This document shows, piece by piece, positions 52,543 through 64,000 of a DNA stretch of 64,000 nucleotides (position 1 is the stretch's first letter; each line of letters opens with the position of its first letter). A program made the translations under genes and the position numbers. The notes beneath the pieces were generated by a model. The model made no database searches and was not told the origin of the DNA. It saw nothing but the letters and a program-made list of their open reading frames with translations. Source of the stretch: Coffea arabica (Eukaryota; Streptophyta; Magnoliopsida; Gentianales; Rubiaceae); the NCBI RefSeq assembly GCF_036785885.1, contig NC_092323.1, positions 16,748,501 to 16,812,500 on the forward strand, read 5' to 3'.

Positions 52543-55500
52543 ATGGACTCTAGGACATGCAACAATTCTATCTGGACGAGAGAGGAGGATAAAGCATTTG
52601 AGAATGCCCTGGCATTCTATTTAGATGATAGCAATCTATGGGAGAAAATTGCGGCTGTAGTACCTGGAAGAACAGTTGAGGAGATCAAAATGCACTATGA
52701 AGTCTTAGTTGCAGATGTAAATGCAATTGAGTTAGGCCTTGTACCTTTTCCTCGTTATGCTGATTCTTTCAAGAAGTCAAGAAAGCTGGTTGGGCATGTT
52801 GCTATTGACAGAAAGGGAAAACAATGTGAAAAAGTCCAGAGTGAATCCAGTTGTAGAGGAATATCATTACGATCTGATCCAGACTGCAAAAGGGCTACAT
52901 GGTCGGAAGAGGAGCACAGGTAGGCTATGTTTCAAATATGTATTCTTACATGCATACAATTAATTTTTGCTAAATAGTCCTTGATAATCTTTCGTGGCTC
53001 TTCAATTCGGAAAAGGAGCACAGGTAGAATATGATTCAAATGTGTATTCTTACATGCATACGATTATATTTTGCTAAATAGTCTTCCATAATCTTTCGTG
53101 GCTCTTGAATTATGATGATCTCGAATCTCTTATTTTTATCCCTGAGAAACTTGGTCACCGACACATGTCATTAGACTTATAGAATAGTCATGCCAAGTAA
53201 TTTCTCATAGATTAATGCATTTTAATTTTGTGGTATTTATTAAGGTATTTTTCTACATAGAGAATTTTGCTAATAGTGTTCTTTGCTTTCATATACTCTG
53301 GAATTGCACATTAGCACATTCCTCAATTGTATGGACATTTGACATTAATATATGTATATACTTTGTCATCAGGGTAATCTTGATATTAATATATATATAT
53401 ATATTTATATGTATGTATAATCTTTTGTGGCTCTTGAATTATGGTAATCTTGAATCTCTTATTTTTATCCTTTAGAAACTTGGTCACCGACACATGTCAT
53501 CAAGGTTATAGCATAGTCACGCCAAGTAATTTCTCATAGTTTAATGCATTTTTAATTTTGTGATATTTATTAAGGTATTTTTTTGCATACAAAATTGTGA
53601 TAATAGTGTTCAATGCTTTCATATGCTCCAGAATTGCACGTTGGCATATTTCTCAATTATATGGATATTGGACATTAATATATGTATACACTTTGGATAT
53701 TGCACATTGGAATGAAAATAGACATTTCACAATGAGTTCATTTATCATTTTATCACATATGCTATTGATATCTGTATAGCAATAGACCTGTTTTTACCAT
53801 TGTCGCAATTGGCCATGTGCCAATATGACTACTTTGAGATATGCATTTGAAACAAGGTTTCTCAAACACATATGTGAAGTATCTATGTGTAATCATTAAT
53901 CGTTTTTTGCATTTTATGCGTTAACATGGTGATTCACTTATTTATATGAGTTGCATCTCCGTTTTTACACTTAATCATGTGTTGCACATCAATATTTGAA
54001 TTTGCTCGTAAGTGTCTGGTGAGAGACCTGTGTTTTTTTTAATGCTCTAGAGAATCAAGAAAATGTGTCAAATGTGCCTGAATGATGGTGAATGCATATG
54101 TGATGTTTTTTTCATGGTGTTTCTTTCTTTATACATTACAATTCGATTGGTTAGATGAAAGCAAATTTGTTTTTGATTGCATATTAATATATCTATATTG
54201 CTAAGATGATTGCATCTTTGATTGAAGGTTGCAAAGTATCTTTTTGGTAGAAGTATAGGGCCTGTTTGGAAGCCAGGTTTTTGGACAAGTTTTTTACTTA
54301 CTAGTTTTTTAACAACTTTTGCTACAGGAACTCCAAAAAACTTCTCAAAATTTTTTACCTACACACTTAAAATATCCAAAACACAAAAAAAAAAAATTTT
54401 CCCTTCCCCTTCTCTTCTTCTTCTTCCTCCCCCACCCCAACCCACCACCACCTTTGTCGCCGGCCACCACCTCCGCCGCCGGTTCCGGCGCCGATCACCT
54501 CTTCCGGCGCCGGTCTTCTTTTTTTTTTGCCCTTTTTCCCTCTCCCCATCTTCCTCCCCTGCCATCCTCCCCTCTGTCTTTTTTTTTTCTCTCTACGTCT
54601 TCCCCACTCCTCCCCCACCACCCTTCCCCTTCCCCTCTGGCCGATCTAGTCGCTAGACCAGATCGCACGGGGGAGGGCGAGGGTGGCGGGGGAAGGAGAG
54701 GATGGGGGAGAAGGAAAATTGCCCAAAAAAAAAATTTCATTTCGCTGCTTCATTTGCCGACAAGAGCAAGGAGAGGAGACGGGAGGAGAGGGAGAGGGAA
54801 AATGTTAAAAAAAGAAAGGGGCAAAGGGAAGGTGAGAAGCGGAAAGGGGAACAGGGGAGGGGGAAAGGGCAGAAAGGGTGGCGGGGGAGAGAGGGAAGGG
54901 GCAGAGGGGGTAGCGGGGGAGAAGGGAGTAAAGGGATGGTGGGCATAAGGGGTGGCGGGGGAGGGAGTGGGAGGGGTGGCGGCCCAAGGGGGTGGCGGGC
55001 AGAGGGGGGAGGAACGGGGAAGGGAATGGGAGGGGAGTGGCGGCCGAGAGGGGAGGAAAGGGGTGGCGGGGGAGGGAGAAGGAGGGGGGAGAGGAGAAAA
55101 GAAAAAAAAAAAAGAAGAGAGATGGGGCTGGCGGAGGTGCTGGAGGTGGGAGGCAGAGGTAACGGGGAAGGGGGAGGGGGAAGGAAGAAGAAGAGAGGAA
55201 AGAAAAGAAAAAGGAAAGAAAGAAAAAGAAAAAGAAAGAGAGAGAGAAAAAGAAAGAAAGAAAAAAAAAGGAAAAAAAAAATTTCATCTTACAAAAACTT
55301 CTACAAAATTTTTCACATTACAAAAATTTCTATAAAAAAATTTTTCACCTCACAAAAACTTCTACAAAAATTTTTCAAAAACTTCTACAGTGCACTGCAG
55401 TAAAGTTTTAGACAAACTCCCAAAAAACTCAGGTTCCAAACAGACCCATAATTTGAATGGTATACTGTAACTATACTACATACTTGACAAATGAAGAATC

Positions 55501-56624
55501 AAATTAAATAGCCTAATTGCCTATTTAGCTTGAAAAAGCTTAATCCTAGCGACAATAATGTTTCTCTTCAGTTAACTGTGATTTTCAAATTCCATTATAT
55601 AAGTATGTAAATCTAAGTATTCTTAAAGATTTGAAAGATGCAATCTAGTTTCATTGTCCTATTTTACTTGTTGTTATTTGAAAGATGAGATTTCAAAGCC
55701 AACCATTTTTCTCTCCCCGTAATATTGCATAACAGATTATTTCTCCAAGGCTTGGACAAATATGGGAGAGGTGATTGGAGAAACATTTCCAGGCTCTGTG
55801 TCCGTTCTCGAACTCCTACACAAGTGGCCAGCCATGCACAGAAGTACTTTAAACGAACAGTTGTTGTTGATAAGAAGACAAGGTCGAGTATCCATGATGT
55901 AACAATTCTTGACAATGGGAAGATAGTAACTCAACAAGTTCAGACCACTCAACTAGTTGTTAGAGCTTCTGGCAATTCTATCATGGACACTGGGTTATAC
56001 CAGTCAGTGAATAATAGAGTTAGTGGTGATTATCTGCATGGCTCTCTGATTGATAGCCAGTGCAATATGTTTTCGCATGTGCCGAGCACTAAGGATATTA
56101 GTGCGGGAATCGATTTGCTCGAGTCTCTACTTGATTCCCTGGCTGATACTCCAACTCCCCAAGAGCCAAGCAGTCAAAAAATTTCTGAATTTACAAGTGC
56201 CAGTTTGTGCACCCCAGTGAATGCAAACCAGCATATGCCAACTAATGGGGAGGTAGTTATTGAAGATACAATTACGCCTGCTGATTTAGAAATTTTTAAT
56301 TCCCTATTTATTTTCCAGCATGACATGTCCAATTCGCAAGGACCTATCATCGGTGAAGTTATTGGAACTGCTGAAAGTCCACAAATGCTCAATTTTGAAG
56401 CATTGCCATTGTCAGTTCACCATGATTTTGGAGTCCATGCTCCTCTAACTGCTAGCCAGCCAACTCTAGATCCCCTACTTTCAGATGGGATTCGGGGATT
56501 ATTTCCCTATCCTGGGTCGTCAATGTTTGAAATGGACTTATCAGATTTTGCAACTTTTTTTTGTGATGAACCTGATGAAGTGGCTGCCCCGACTTACCCA
56601 GCACCTCTATCAGGCCAGAACTGA
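52543..56624 (+). CDS. DIVARICATA-type two-repeat MYB transcription factor (SHAQKYF class)
   Basis: Two exons, 52543-52919 and 55736-56624, join in phase (CAC AG + A, giving EEHRLFLQGL) to give 421 residues. The start is the ATG of [11 protein letters not shown]; the frame before it opens only with GTG. The first MYB/SANT repeat (about residues 9-65) reads [17 protein letters not shown] through [20 protein letters not shown]. The second (about 118-168) reads [24 protein letters not shown] and contains [16 protein letters not shown], the class signature. The C-terminal half is acidic and without known domains ([11 protein letters not shown]). Such proteins are nuclear DNA-binding regulators; the target genes cannot be told from here. 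The 2.8-kb intron holds tandem duplications and a 1.2-kb TIR element. Confidence 0.93.
52907..53115 (+). repeat. Tandem duplication spanning the exon 1 splice donor of the MYB gene
   Basis: About 105 bases are repeated. GGAGCACAG/GTAGGCTATG at the true donor (52912-52929) recurs as GGAGCACAG/GTAGAATATG near 53014-53032, each followed by similar intron sequence (TCTTACATGCATAC, ATAATCTTTCGTGGCTCTT). A second donor-like site therefore lies in the intron. Confidence 0.85.
53087..53700. repeat. Tandem repeat of about 330 bp in the MYB intron
   Basis: Two diverged units (about 53087-53415 and 53418-53700) share ATCTT(T/C)(C/T)GTGGCTCTTG, CTTGGTCACCGACACATGTC and GCCAAGTAATTTCTCATAG. There is no coding content. 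Confidence 0.85.
54258..55447. mobile_element. Tourist-like TIR element with purine/pyrimidine-asymmetric core, 1190 bp
   Basis: The ends GGGCCTGTTTGGAAGCCAGG and, reversed, GGGTCTGTTTGGAACCTGAG are inverted repeats, continued by imperfect matches over about 100 bp. The 3-bp ATA flanks both sides (54255-54257 and 55448-55450), as in PIF/Tourist MITEs. The core is unusual: 54397-54650 is nearly all C and T, 54767-55283 nearly all G and A. It sits in the intron of the MYB gene. Long open frames here are a by-product of stop-poor composition. Confidence 0.8.
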
Positions 56625-57774
56625 GTGAATCATTGTGAGGGAGATTTGTTCGCAATGTCAAAATGAAGAAGAACTCGCATGTTCTTCACAGAAGTTTATC
56701 CTACACAAATGTAATTCTCCCCTTGCTCAGCTCTCTCGGTGACTAATATTCTATTTTGGACTGGTTTTCAGAGTGTGTGTAAAATATGTATTGTATAACT
56801 ATTAGGACGAATTTGCCAGTAACTTGTTATATTATCTGCTTTCGATATAGTATAAAGGTGTAAGTAAGTAGATAAATGGCACTAAGAACTTCAGTAAATT
56901 AGGGTAAACGAGTGTTGCAATCTGAATTAGTAATTAGCATCACGTACTTTGCTAATTACCAACCAACCCATGATATGGGTTTGCAATGTCCAACCTAGGC
57001 CCCAACTTAGCTTGAAAGCGTGATCGTCTCTATTGGGCTAAACATGACTTGGTCCTCTTGCAACTTCAACGCGTGAGTTTTGCTTTCATTTTTCATTTTT
57101 ATTTTTTGGAAAAAAATAACAGTATTAATCCTACTCTAGATATTACTTCTAATGAGGATCGAATTTGAGTTTTTGGGGTAAGGAAGCTAGAGGCAATGAC
57201 ACTAGTATGACAGCATTTTAACTTTTTAATGTGTAAATTGGATTAAATTACTTAGTTTCGTAACGTCTAATAGACTAAATACATATGAAAACTTCGAAAG
57301 GATACTATTTGATTCTCACTTTTTCAAAAAAAAAAAAGAATTAAGACATGACATGTCAATATAACACGTTTTTTCCTTTTTGGAGCAAATGCAAGGCGTG
57401 CATCTTCGTGTGTGTGTGTAACACCTTTGAAATCTCTTAATTCATTTATACCATATAAATTTGTTTGTGTGTGTGTGTGTTTTATATTTTTATCAATGAT
57501 TTAACCCCTCTATATGGTAGGAATTTTTGTGAAGCATATCATATACTGAAGTGTAAATGGTTATCATTCACTAGCCAATCCTTTTCACGATTAGTTAACA
57601 ATACAGCAGTTAAGAAGATATTCGTCTCTGAGTGACCGTAGTAGTGGTGAAGTGTATTTACTTGGCTCTTTCCTTTTGACTGTTCCATGTTTCGCATTTG
57701 TTGTATTCACGTCACCTATGATTTAAGTAAAACAACGTTGCTATCAGTTCAACCACTACAAATCTTAAAAAGTT
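56625..57774. other. 3' flank of the MYB gene and AT-rich spacer
   Basis: The MYB 3' untranslated region probably ends before about 56900. Further on there are GT/TG repeats (57410-57480) and no gene. Confidence 0.4.
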
Positions 57775-58423
57775 TTAGGTTCCATTCGATAAAAGTGAAT
57801 CTGAATTTTGAAATCTGAATACTAAAATAATTAATTTGCTGAATTTTAAGTACTGAAAAGAAATATATGAATGTCTGAATTTTAATGCTAAACCTATTTA
57901 TATTGTTTGATAAACATTTATAATTGAACGTTTAATAAGTTAAATTTGAACAATTTTGCCCTTATATCTTTTCATCCAAAAAAGAAATAGAACCTATAAT
58001 TTAATTAGTTTAAAATTGTTAGGTATGAAAATGACAATATTTATTTTTAAATGAAATTAATATAAAAGATGAAATATATTATATGAGGAGTATGGAGAAA
58101 ATGTGAAAGTCATTAAAAATAGAGAAAAAAGAAGTAGAAAACCGTTAGATAGAGGAAATTAGGTTGTTTAATTAGATAAAAATTTTGAACATAATTAACA
58201 AATAAAGGTAAATTTAGTAGATAAGATAGTTGAAGTAATTCTATTGATTCTTATTAGAATTAAACATTCAGTTAGGATTCTTGTACTGAAAAAAATACAC
58301 ACAAATTCAGCAATGCTTAACAAGTTCAGTAGATGGATTTTTATTTATCAAACATCCAAAACATCTGAATACTTAAAAAGGTTCAGTTTCAGCATTTTTG
58401 TATGTTATCAAACAGATTCTTAA
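57775..58423. mobile_element. Putative MITE, about 650 bp
   Basis: The left end GGTTCCATTCGATAAAAGTGAATCTGAA and the reversed right end GAATCTGTTTGATAACATAC are imperfect inverted repeats. Subterminal CTGAAT/ATTCAG motifs are repeated throughout. I could not define a TSD, so the borders are approximate. Confidence 0.5.
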
Positions 58424-58540
58424 TCTTTTCATTATTATAGTAGTATATTTTTACCACGACTAACTCCTCTTTTTCATAAACCAATACTATAACTTTTCAA
58501 TTTAACATTCTATAACAACTACCTCTCCCAATTAAAACAC

Positions 58541-58586
58541 AACCCCCTCCCCCTCCCCCTCCCCCCCCCCCCCCCCCCAAAAAAAA
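58541..58586. repeat. C-rich and A-rich homopolymer tract
   Basis: A CCCCCTCCCCCT run leads into about 18 C and then 9 A. It is visible directly and may be an assembly-sensitive site. Confidence 0.95.
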
Positions 58587-60520
58587 ACTACTAGGATTGT
58601 GAAAAGAAAAGGAAAAAAAATCAAGTTCAAAACACTGCCATTTCTGTTGAACAACAATTGCGAGTTATGACTTTTGTTGTGGTACTTAGAAATCGGTTGA
58701 AATGATGGATTTAATCTACAACACGCGTTATCTTACTTTATATCAGATTTAACTTTCAATTAATAGTTTGAAACGTTTGAATGATGAATACCATCCTATT
58801 GGCTTAGTCTAAAAGAAAAATATCCCTTTTCACTTGATTCGAATCTAGATGGAGTAATATATCTATTATCTAACTATTTGCTTGTAGTTAATACCGAAAT
58901 AATCTGCAGGTTTTGTTAACATGTTACGTTAGCATTTGGAATTTTGTAATGAGCAGGTATTTCTCCCCGCGGCAGGCTTTGGACTAATAGAGCTAAGACA
59001 TCATTACCTCTGTCCATAAAAGTAGTCAAGTATTTTTTTATTTTTTATTTTTTATTTTTTTTGGGGGTAAGGATAAGATGGCAAAAACACTAGAAAAGTC
59101 CATGGAAATTTAGATTCATCAAAATTATTACCAAGAGTGACGTGCCATTTAGCATGATCATTCAAATATTTGTTTTATATAATGAATTTATTTTTTATGT
59201 ATATTAGATCCATGCTGTACTACAGATATGTTATATTATTACCAATTGCTGTATTCATATAAACAACTATTTTGGATTTAATGGTAACATGAACAGTGGC
59301 ACATAGCCTAGCTCATTTGGAGATTGGAAAAACAAAAATCACTTTACTTATCTGATAAAATATCATTGATAGTAGTGCATTATGTGACAGTATCAAATGA
59401 TTATAATTATTTGCTAATATCCTTTTAGGGTATCTCATATGTTAGTTCTTAATAAGTGAGATTAAATAAAATTAGAAAATTGCTCAAATTAACCCAAAAA
59501 AAAAATCTACACCCGTTCAAAAAAAATTTTTTTGGAAAGTGAAATTAAAGGGCATCATTGGTAGTGGTGCATTATGTGGAGGTATTATACGGCATAGCAT
59601 AATGAAATTCCTAATATTTTTTGGGGAGTTTCATTTGTTAGTTTTTGAAAAGTGAATTTAAATTGGAAAACACACTCATTGTTAAATGAAGAGATTTTTT
59701 TTTTAGTGCATTTTTTCAAGCATCACATAAGAAACATCAACATGTTTAAAGTCTTGTCCTCTGATACCGTGTGGCGCCTGATGGTAGTTATGGAAGCTTC
59801 TTAAATAGTCAAATGGAGATGGAGTTTGACTTGGCTTCCTCGTCTCGACAAGCCTTGCAATTTCTTGTCATCGACGCAAAAGGAGTGGTTACCATCCAAG
59901 ATTTGCGTGTAAACTTGTGTCGGCCATACCATAACAAAGGCAAAAGCATAAAATTTTTTTTTTTCACTTAGGGATATCTCAATATTTTTGCCAGACTAAT
60001 CTCCTAATACTGTATAGAGCCTCATCCCAAGCATACACAGTAAAATAGCATATTGGGATCAATCATAAGATCTACTAATAATTGTCAAGTTACGGAATCA
60101 ATTAGACTACTAGCAAGATAAAGTAAAAGCATAATTACAAACGGCAATTTAGACCCAAAAAAAAATCAACTTTCTATACCATACATGTGATTTTGTGTAG
60201 CTCGATTGGCAGTGAAATTCTTGGAAAAGTTAAGACCATCAAATACTTTATACACCTAAACTCCATTTATTAAATTGTTTAAATACTAGAGTTTGTCTAA
60301 CAACTGGGCATTCCAGTTTTGAGTATTTATTTTTTACAATATGAAATTAATTTGAGAAAATATCTAAATGTAAAGTGCATCACATAATATATATAGGTAC
60401 AATTTAAGGGAAGTTAATTCGATATGAGATATAATACCATTTTAGAAGGTTTAGGATCAATAAAGAAAATGACAAAATCTATGTGGTCAAGCCCGATCCG
60501 ATCTAACAACAGAACAAGTT
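58587..60520. other. AT-rich intergenic DNA with a degenerate tandem repeat
   Basis: 59345-59460 and 59545-59660 are related (GTAGTGCATTATGTG / GTGGTGCATTATGTG followed by similar sequence). 59771-59960 has a short open frame with a QALQFLVIDAKGVVTIQD stretch that I do not recognise. No intact gene was found. Confidence 0.4.
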
Positions 60521-60987
60521 TATAGTTGGCAGTGACTACAGGTACTATCAAGCCGAGTCGAGCTCGAGTAGCACCATACTCGAGCTCAAACTCGATCAAA
60601 ATCAGTGCTACTCAAGCTCAAACTCGAACGAATAAATAAATTTGGACTCGAGCTCGACTCGATAAAATAAAATTAAACTCGAACTCGACTCATTTGAGCT
60701 CGATTAAATATCAAATCCGACCTACTCGAGCTCGAGTTTTGAACTACATCTATAAGTTTTTTCTCAAAATATATAAAATAGAAATATAATATGAATATAT
60801 AATATAAATATAATATGAAAACTCGATTCAACTCGTCGAGCACTCGAGTATTTATTTTTGGAGCTCGAACTCAACTCGTTGAATGTAACGAGTAGCTCGA
60901 GCTCGATTTTGACCGAGCTCGAGCCAAGCTTTTGACCAAGCGCTCGCAAGCTACTCGCGAGCGGCTTGACTAGATTGCACCCCTATT
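60521..60987. mobile_element. hAT-like MITE rich in GAGCTCGA motifs, borders uncertain
   Basis: The right end GATTGCACCCCTA (60975-60987) is the typical hAT-MITE terminus. The left arm near 60550 (ATCAAGCCGAGTCGAGCTCG) is the inverted counterpart of CGAGCGGCTTGACTAGAT. The left terminus has decayed and no TSD is evident. It is related in motif content to 28440-28822. Confidence 0.6.
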
Positions 60988-61469
60988 AGGGACCAAGTGA
61001 TGGTCACACAAGCAGTGACGGAGCCAAAATTTTGTTCTTGGGGGCAAAATTTTTCCTAACAAAATTATCTTAATATATTATGTTTAAAATAATTTTCATC
61101 TATGTAAATATATGATATCTAAAACATCAAATTTTAATTTTAATTATAAAGGTATGTATATTTCATAAATATGTAGCGTAGCATAATAGAAATTAAGACA
61201 AGAAATAATTTTTGATTAAATATCTTTTAACATCACAAACTATTCAAGTTGCACATTATGAGAAGATACTCCAATATGTCATCTATAAAAAAAAATAACT
61301 ATACAATATAAATATAACTATTTTTAATTAAAAAAAGATAAAAATTATGTTAACATACTTTGAAATTTCAATCTCTTTTATTAAAAGTAAATTGAGTTTT
61401 ATGTTCTTTCATAGAAATAAATTCATTCTATGATTGAATCAGTGTTAAAGTTTTCAGCAACTTCCTTTC
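60988..61469. other. AT-rich spacer with a possible transposon end
   Basis: CAGTGACGGAGCCAAAATTTTG at 61013 resembles the start of a dispersed nonautonomous element. Nothing else was recognised. Confidence 0.35.
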
Positions 61470-62200
61470 GTACCCATACCTGCATCCTCGTGACCAAATA
61501 TTATGGAAAACATAGGTGCCTGGCCCTGCAAATTGACAACAGCAAATCCTGTTAAAACCGTGAAACTATGATTACCACAGGTTCATAACGCTAAGGTATA
61601 AGATGTACTACATTTATTTCATTTTCATATATGAGTATAACCTTTGGCTGTTTGGCACCCCAAGAGTAAACATCAGTGTATCTGTGCGTGGCAAAGGGAG
61701 GTGAAGAGGATCTTCAGGCAAACTTCCATTGCTAGGGTGTTGCTACCTCCATTTCTTCAATCACCAGTGGCATTCCTGGTTCCCATGCCACAGCAGCTGC
61801 AATATATATTGCACGACAGAGGAATTACATTAAGCAGAAGAGTACATTGTATGCGGTCTAGGAGTTAAATTAGACAAAACAATTTGTCAAAGCCAGTGAT
61901 TAGATCAAAACCGAACTTCTAAATGGGTAATTCTGAAATTGTTCCTGATTTTTGAGCCCGTTAAAGTCATCAAGAGCGGATATGGACACAATTTACAGTG
62001 CAAGACAATCAGTAAATGCAAGGCCCGAAACTCGCTGGACAGTTTGATTGACTTAGGAAAGCTTCCTACCATCTTGATTTCCGAATCAGAGACGGAATTC
62101 TTTGGCTTTTTAGTTTCAAATACAACATAACTATGAATGTACATAAAATAGTTGTGGAAGTACAATTGCACCGTATAACTTGACCTTCAATGCTTGACAT
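61470..62200 (-). pseudogene. ADH pseudogene, exons 1 to 3 (5' part of the third ADH copy)
   Basis: Exon 1 starts with a preserved ATG at 62200 (MSSIEGQVIRC) but its donor is lost. Exon 2 (about 61797-61655) contains MPLVIEEMEVAT, a stop, and an 8-10 base insertion in the LCHTDVY region. Exon 3 (about 61528-61480) reads GQAPMFSIIFGHED but has lost one base at its donor. The following exon 4 is absent here; exons 4-10 of a matching age and orientation lie at 41440-45385. Confidence 0.88.
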
Positions 62201-63429
62201 CTTGAATCTTCTGAGAACTTGGCTTTTGTTGAAAATGATTGTTAGGCACTAGGCAGGCAGTTTTGTTGTGAAGGGCGGAGATGTTCAACGCTGATATTTA
62301 GAGTAGAAATTCCATCCAAGAATCCTCATTTAAAATATCAGTGTTTCTATTAGTGATCAACTTGTGATTTCAGCTACACATCAACTCAAGGGAAAATTAC
62401 AAAAATTGTATCTTACCTTCCAAAAACTGGGTTTTTAAATGAAAAATAATTACAAAATTATTATAATTATAATTATTATAACTATGCCTTACCTTTTCTA
62501 TTTTCACATTCAATGGAGTAAAATGATCACTTACATATAAAAAGTGTATCAATTTAATCCCAAAACTTATAATTGTCGTGTACATGTGCGTCTAATAACA
62601 CAAATGCCACAAGCTGTAGTTACTAGTTAGCTTTTCTTTTTAGTTCATACAGAAGCGAGCAGTCCCATTCTAGAGACGATTTCCTGTAGTAGTTTTAGCA
62701 GGAATTGATTGTAAAACAACGGTATAATTAGGAATGGCAATCTGGACAGCCAATGGGCACTCTCCCCACTAAAGGCTAAATGGGGCTGGGGGAGGAGGGG
62801 GATGGGGGCAGAAATCCCCTTCCCTGCCCAATTTTATAAGGGATGGAGAGTAAGGGAGCTAGGCTACCTCCGCTCCATCCTGCAAAGTATGTAGTATATG
62901 TTTTATATACATTAATTTGATGTATATTATTTCTATGCTAATACTCATGTTACATGTATACATAAACGTAAATAAGTAAAATGGATTCTTGTTTTCTTTG
63001 TTATACATACATATAAAGCGTCTGTTATATATTTCATTAATTTACTTGTTTGTTTGGTAGTTTAAAATCTCAACATAGTTTTCTTGTATTCTTGTGTTAC
63101 ACTTTGTAATATTTCATTTCTTTGTTTACAAAGAAAAAATATATATATACTTCCAATAGATGAATTTCAAATCAGGGGCTGTTCAGTGCAAGGACTTGTG
63201 GGGCGTTACTCAATTCAAGAAAAGAAATAGGCTATGAGAGCTACAAAGCAACAAAAAGAAGGAATAAACATTGATGGAAGATGATATGAATCTTCTGCCC
63301 ATTCTAATAAATATGCAACTCCGCCATCATTCTGATATGGACTTATGGAGTTGCATATTTCTACCATCAATCTATAGAAGAGTGTAACACGGTGGCTGTC
63401 CAATCTATAAAAGTGGAGAGGGTTCTCAA
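62201..63429. other. AT-rich intergenic DNA
   Basis: The first 150 bases are the remnant ADH promoter side. 62725-62890 is a G-rich block starting TAGGAATGGCAATCTGGAC, similar to one arm of an hAT MITE. A hairpin of AAATATGCAACTCC and its complement lies at 63308-63362. No gene was found. Confidence 0.4.
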
Positions 63430-64000
63430 TTGAAGGATTTTAAAGATGAATCTAATTCATTTAAATCTGATTTTGATGATCGAGCATTAATATCTAGTAT
63501 ATCTTTATTATCTAAGTTTGATCACTCATTAATTGCTGATTGTCATGTAAATTTTGGAGCTTATAATTCACTAAGAATGGAGAAAAAATGGACTGTTCAT
63601 TTGTGGATAGTGCTAATCAAGAGCATATTGCGTTGAATAAAATTGGTAAATTTGTTATTGGTTAATTAGCCGGTAATAAGGTAACTTTCTTACCTAAAGT
63701 TCTTAGTTATCAAGGTGACATTAAAGACTTTAGTTTGCTTGTGATGGTATGGTTTCTTTCTAATGTGTCTTTGCAAGCATTTAATCCTTACCTTGGTGAA
63801 TTGTATGACTGTTCTTCATGCATATTAAGAGCTATGTTTCTTAATTCATTGACACGTGATAAAATGTTTGACTTAATTGGAATTGTTTTTAAGGTAGTCT
63901 ACTATCATAATCAGCTTGAGTTAATAAAGTTTGATAGAGCTGCTTATTTACATTTTGTTGGACATGTTCAAGTCAATTTGCGTCATCTTGTGAGTTGTCT
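63430..64000 (+). pseudogene. Unrecognised coding-like stretch, runs off the window
   Basis: Frame 63430-63636 encodes FKDESNSFKSDFDDRALISS and on to RMEKKWTVHLW. In another frame, 63665 to the window end (about 111 codons) is open without a stop. It reads VTFLPKVLSYQGDIKDFSLL, then LTRDKMFDLIGIVFKVVYYH and FVGHVQVNLRHLV. The two parts look like one protein broken by a frameshift or a short intron. Codon use is very AT-rich. I cannot assign a family; a degraded mobile-element or organelle-derived protein is possible. Confidence 0.35.

Noticed and set aside
54222-55403. Several long open frames on both strands (up to 233 codons)
   Set aside because: They fall in the C/T- and G/A-rich core, where stop codons are rare by composition; the predicted proteins are low-complexity.

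Overview
This window looks like nuclear DNA of a flowering plant, probably a eudicot and perhaps an asterid. The evidence is an AT-rich background, GT-AG introns of plant size, a ten-exon plant-type ADH1 gene, a CYP716-like P450, a SHAQKYF-class MYB gene, and a dense load of small nonautonomous DNA transposons with clear target-site duplications (TSDs). No tRNA, rRNA, CRISPR or bacterial-type operon was seen.

Layout. 1-15028: a direct repeat about 4.5 kb long with a period of about 10.78 kb (1-4519 and 10781-15028). Each copy carries a PIF/Harbinger-type DDE transposase gene. Copy 1 is intact; copy 2 has lost 283 bp but stays in frame. Between them is a two-exon Myb/SANT-like gene (6860-10101) of the type that accompanies PIF transposases. 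15029-17700: AT-rich repeats. 17814-22957: a three-exon P450 of CYP716 type with an atypical I-helix and an hAT MITE in intron 1. 23177-about 25300: a decayed LINE on the minus strand. 25471-36555: a tandem segmental duplication of an ADH1 locus. The first copy is a scrambled pseudogene (26056-27512); the second is an intact ten-exon gene (31340-33777, minus strand). 36764-39976: a MULE-type element, then a broken gene for an acidic repeat protein with a membrane tail, interrupted by a LINE-derived retroposon. 41440-45385 and 61470-62200: two complementary halves (exons 4-10 and 1-3) of a third ADH copy, separated by about 16 kb. The MYB gene (52543-56624), two elements that look like Pack-MULEs, and other MITEs lie in that gap. 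63430-64000: an unrecognised coding-like stretch that runs off the window.

How the parts relate. The host genes that look functional are ADH1 (anaerobic ethanol metabolism, with ARE-like motifs upstream), the P450 (probably a triterpenoid or other specialised-metabolism oxidase) and the MYB transcription factor. There is no sign that they form one pathway. The transposase and Myb/SANT genes are plausible partners, because PIF/Harbinger transposition uses both proteins. The rest is mainly a record of transposition: at least eight elements have TSDs readable directly from the sequence (8 bp for hAT, 9 bp for Mutator-like, 3 bp for Tourist-like). I found no complete new system. The strongest candidates for follow-up are the two capture-type MULEs, the retroposon family seen twice with the same truncated structure, the P450 with a non-canonical oxygen-activation motif, and the 1.2-kb purine/pyrimidine-asymmetric element in the MYB intron.
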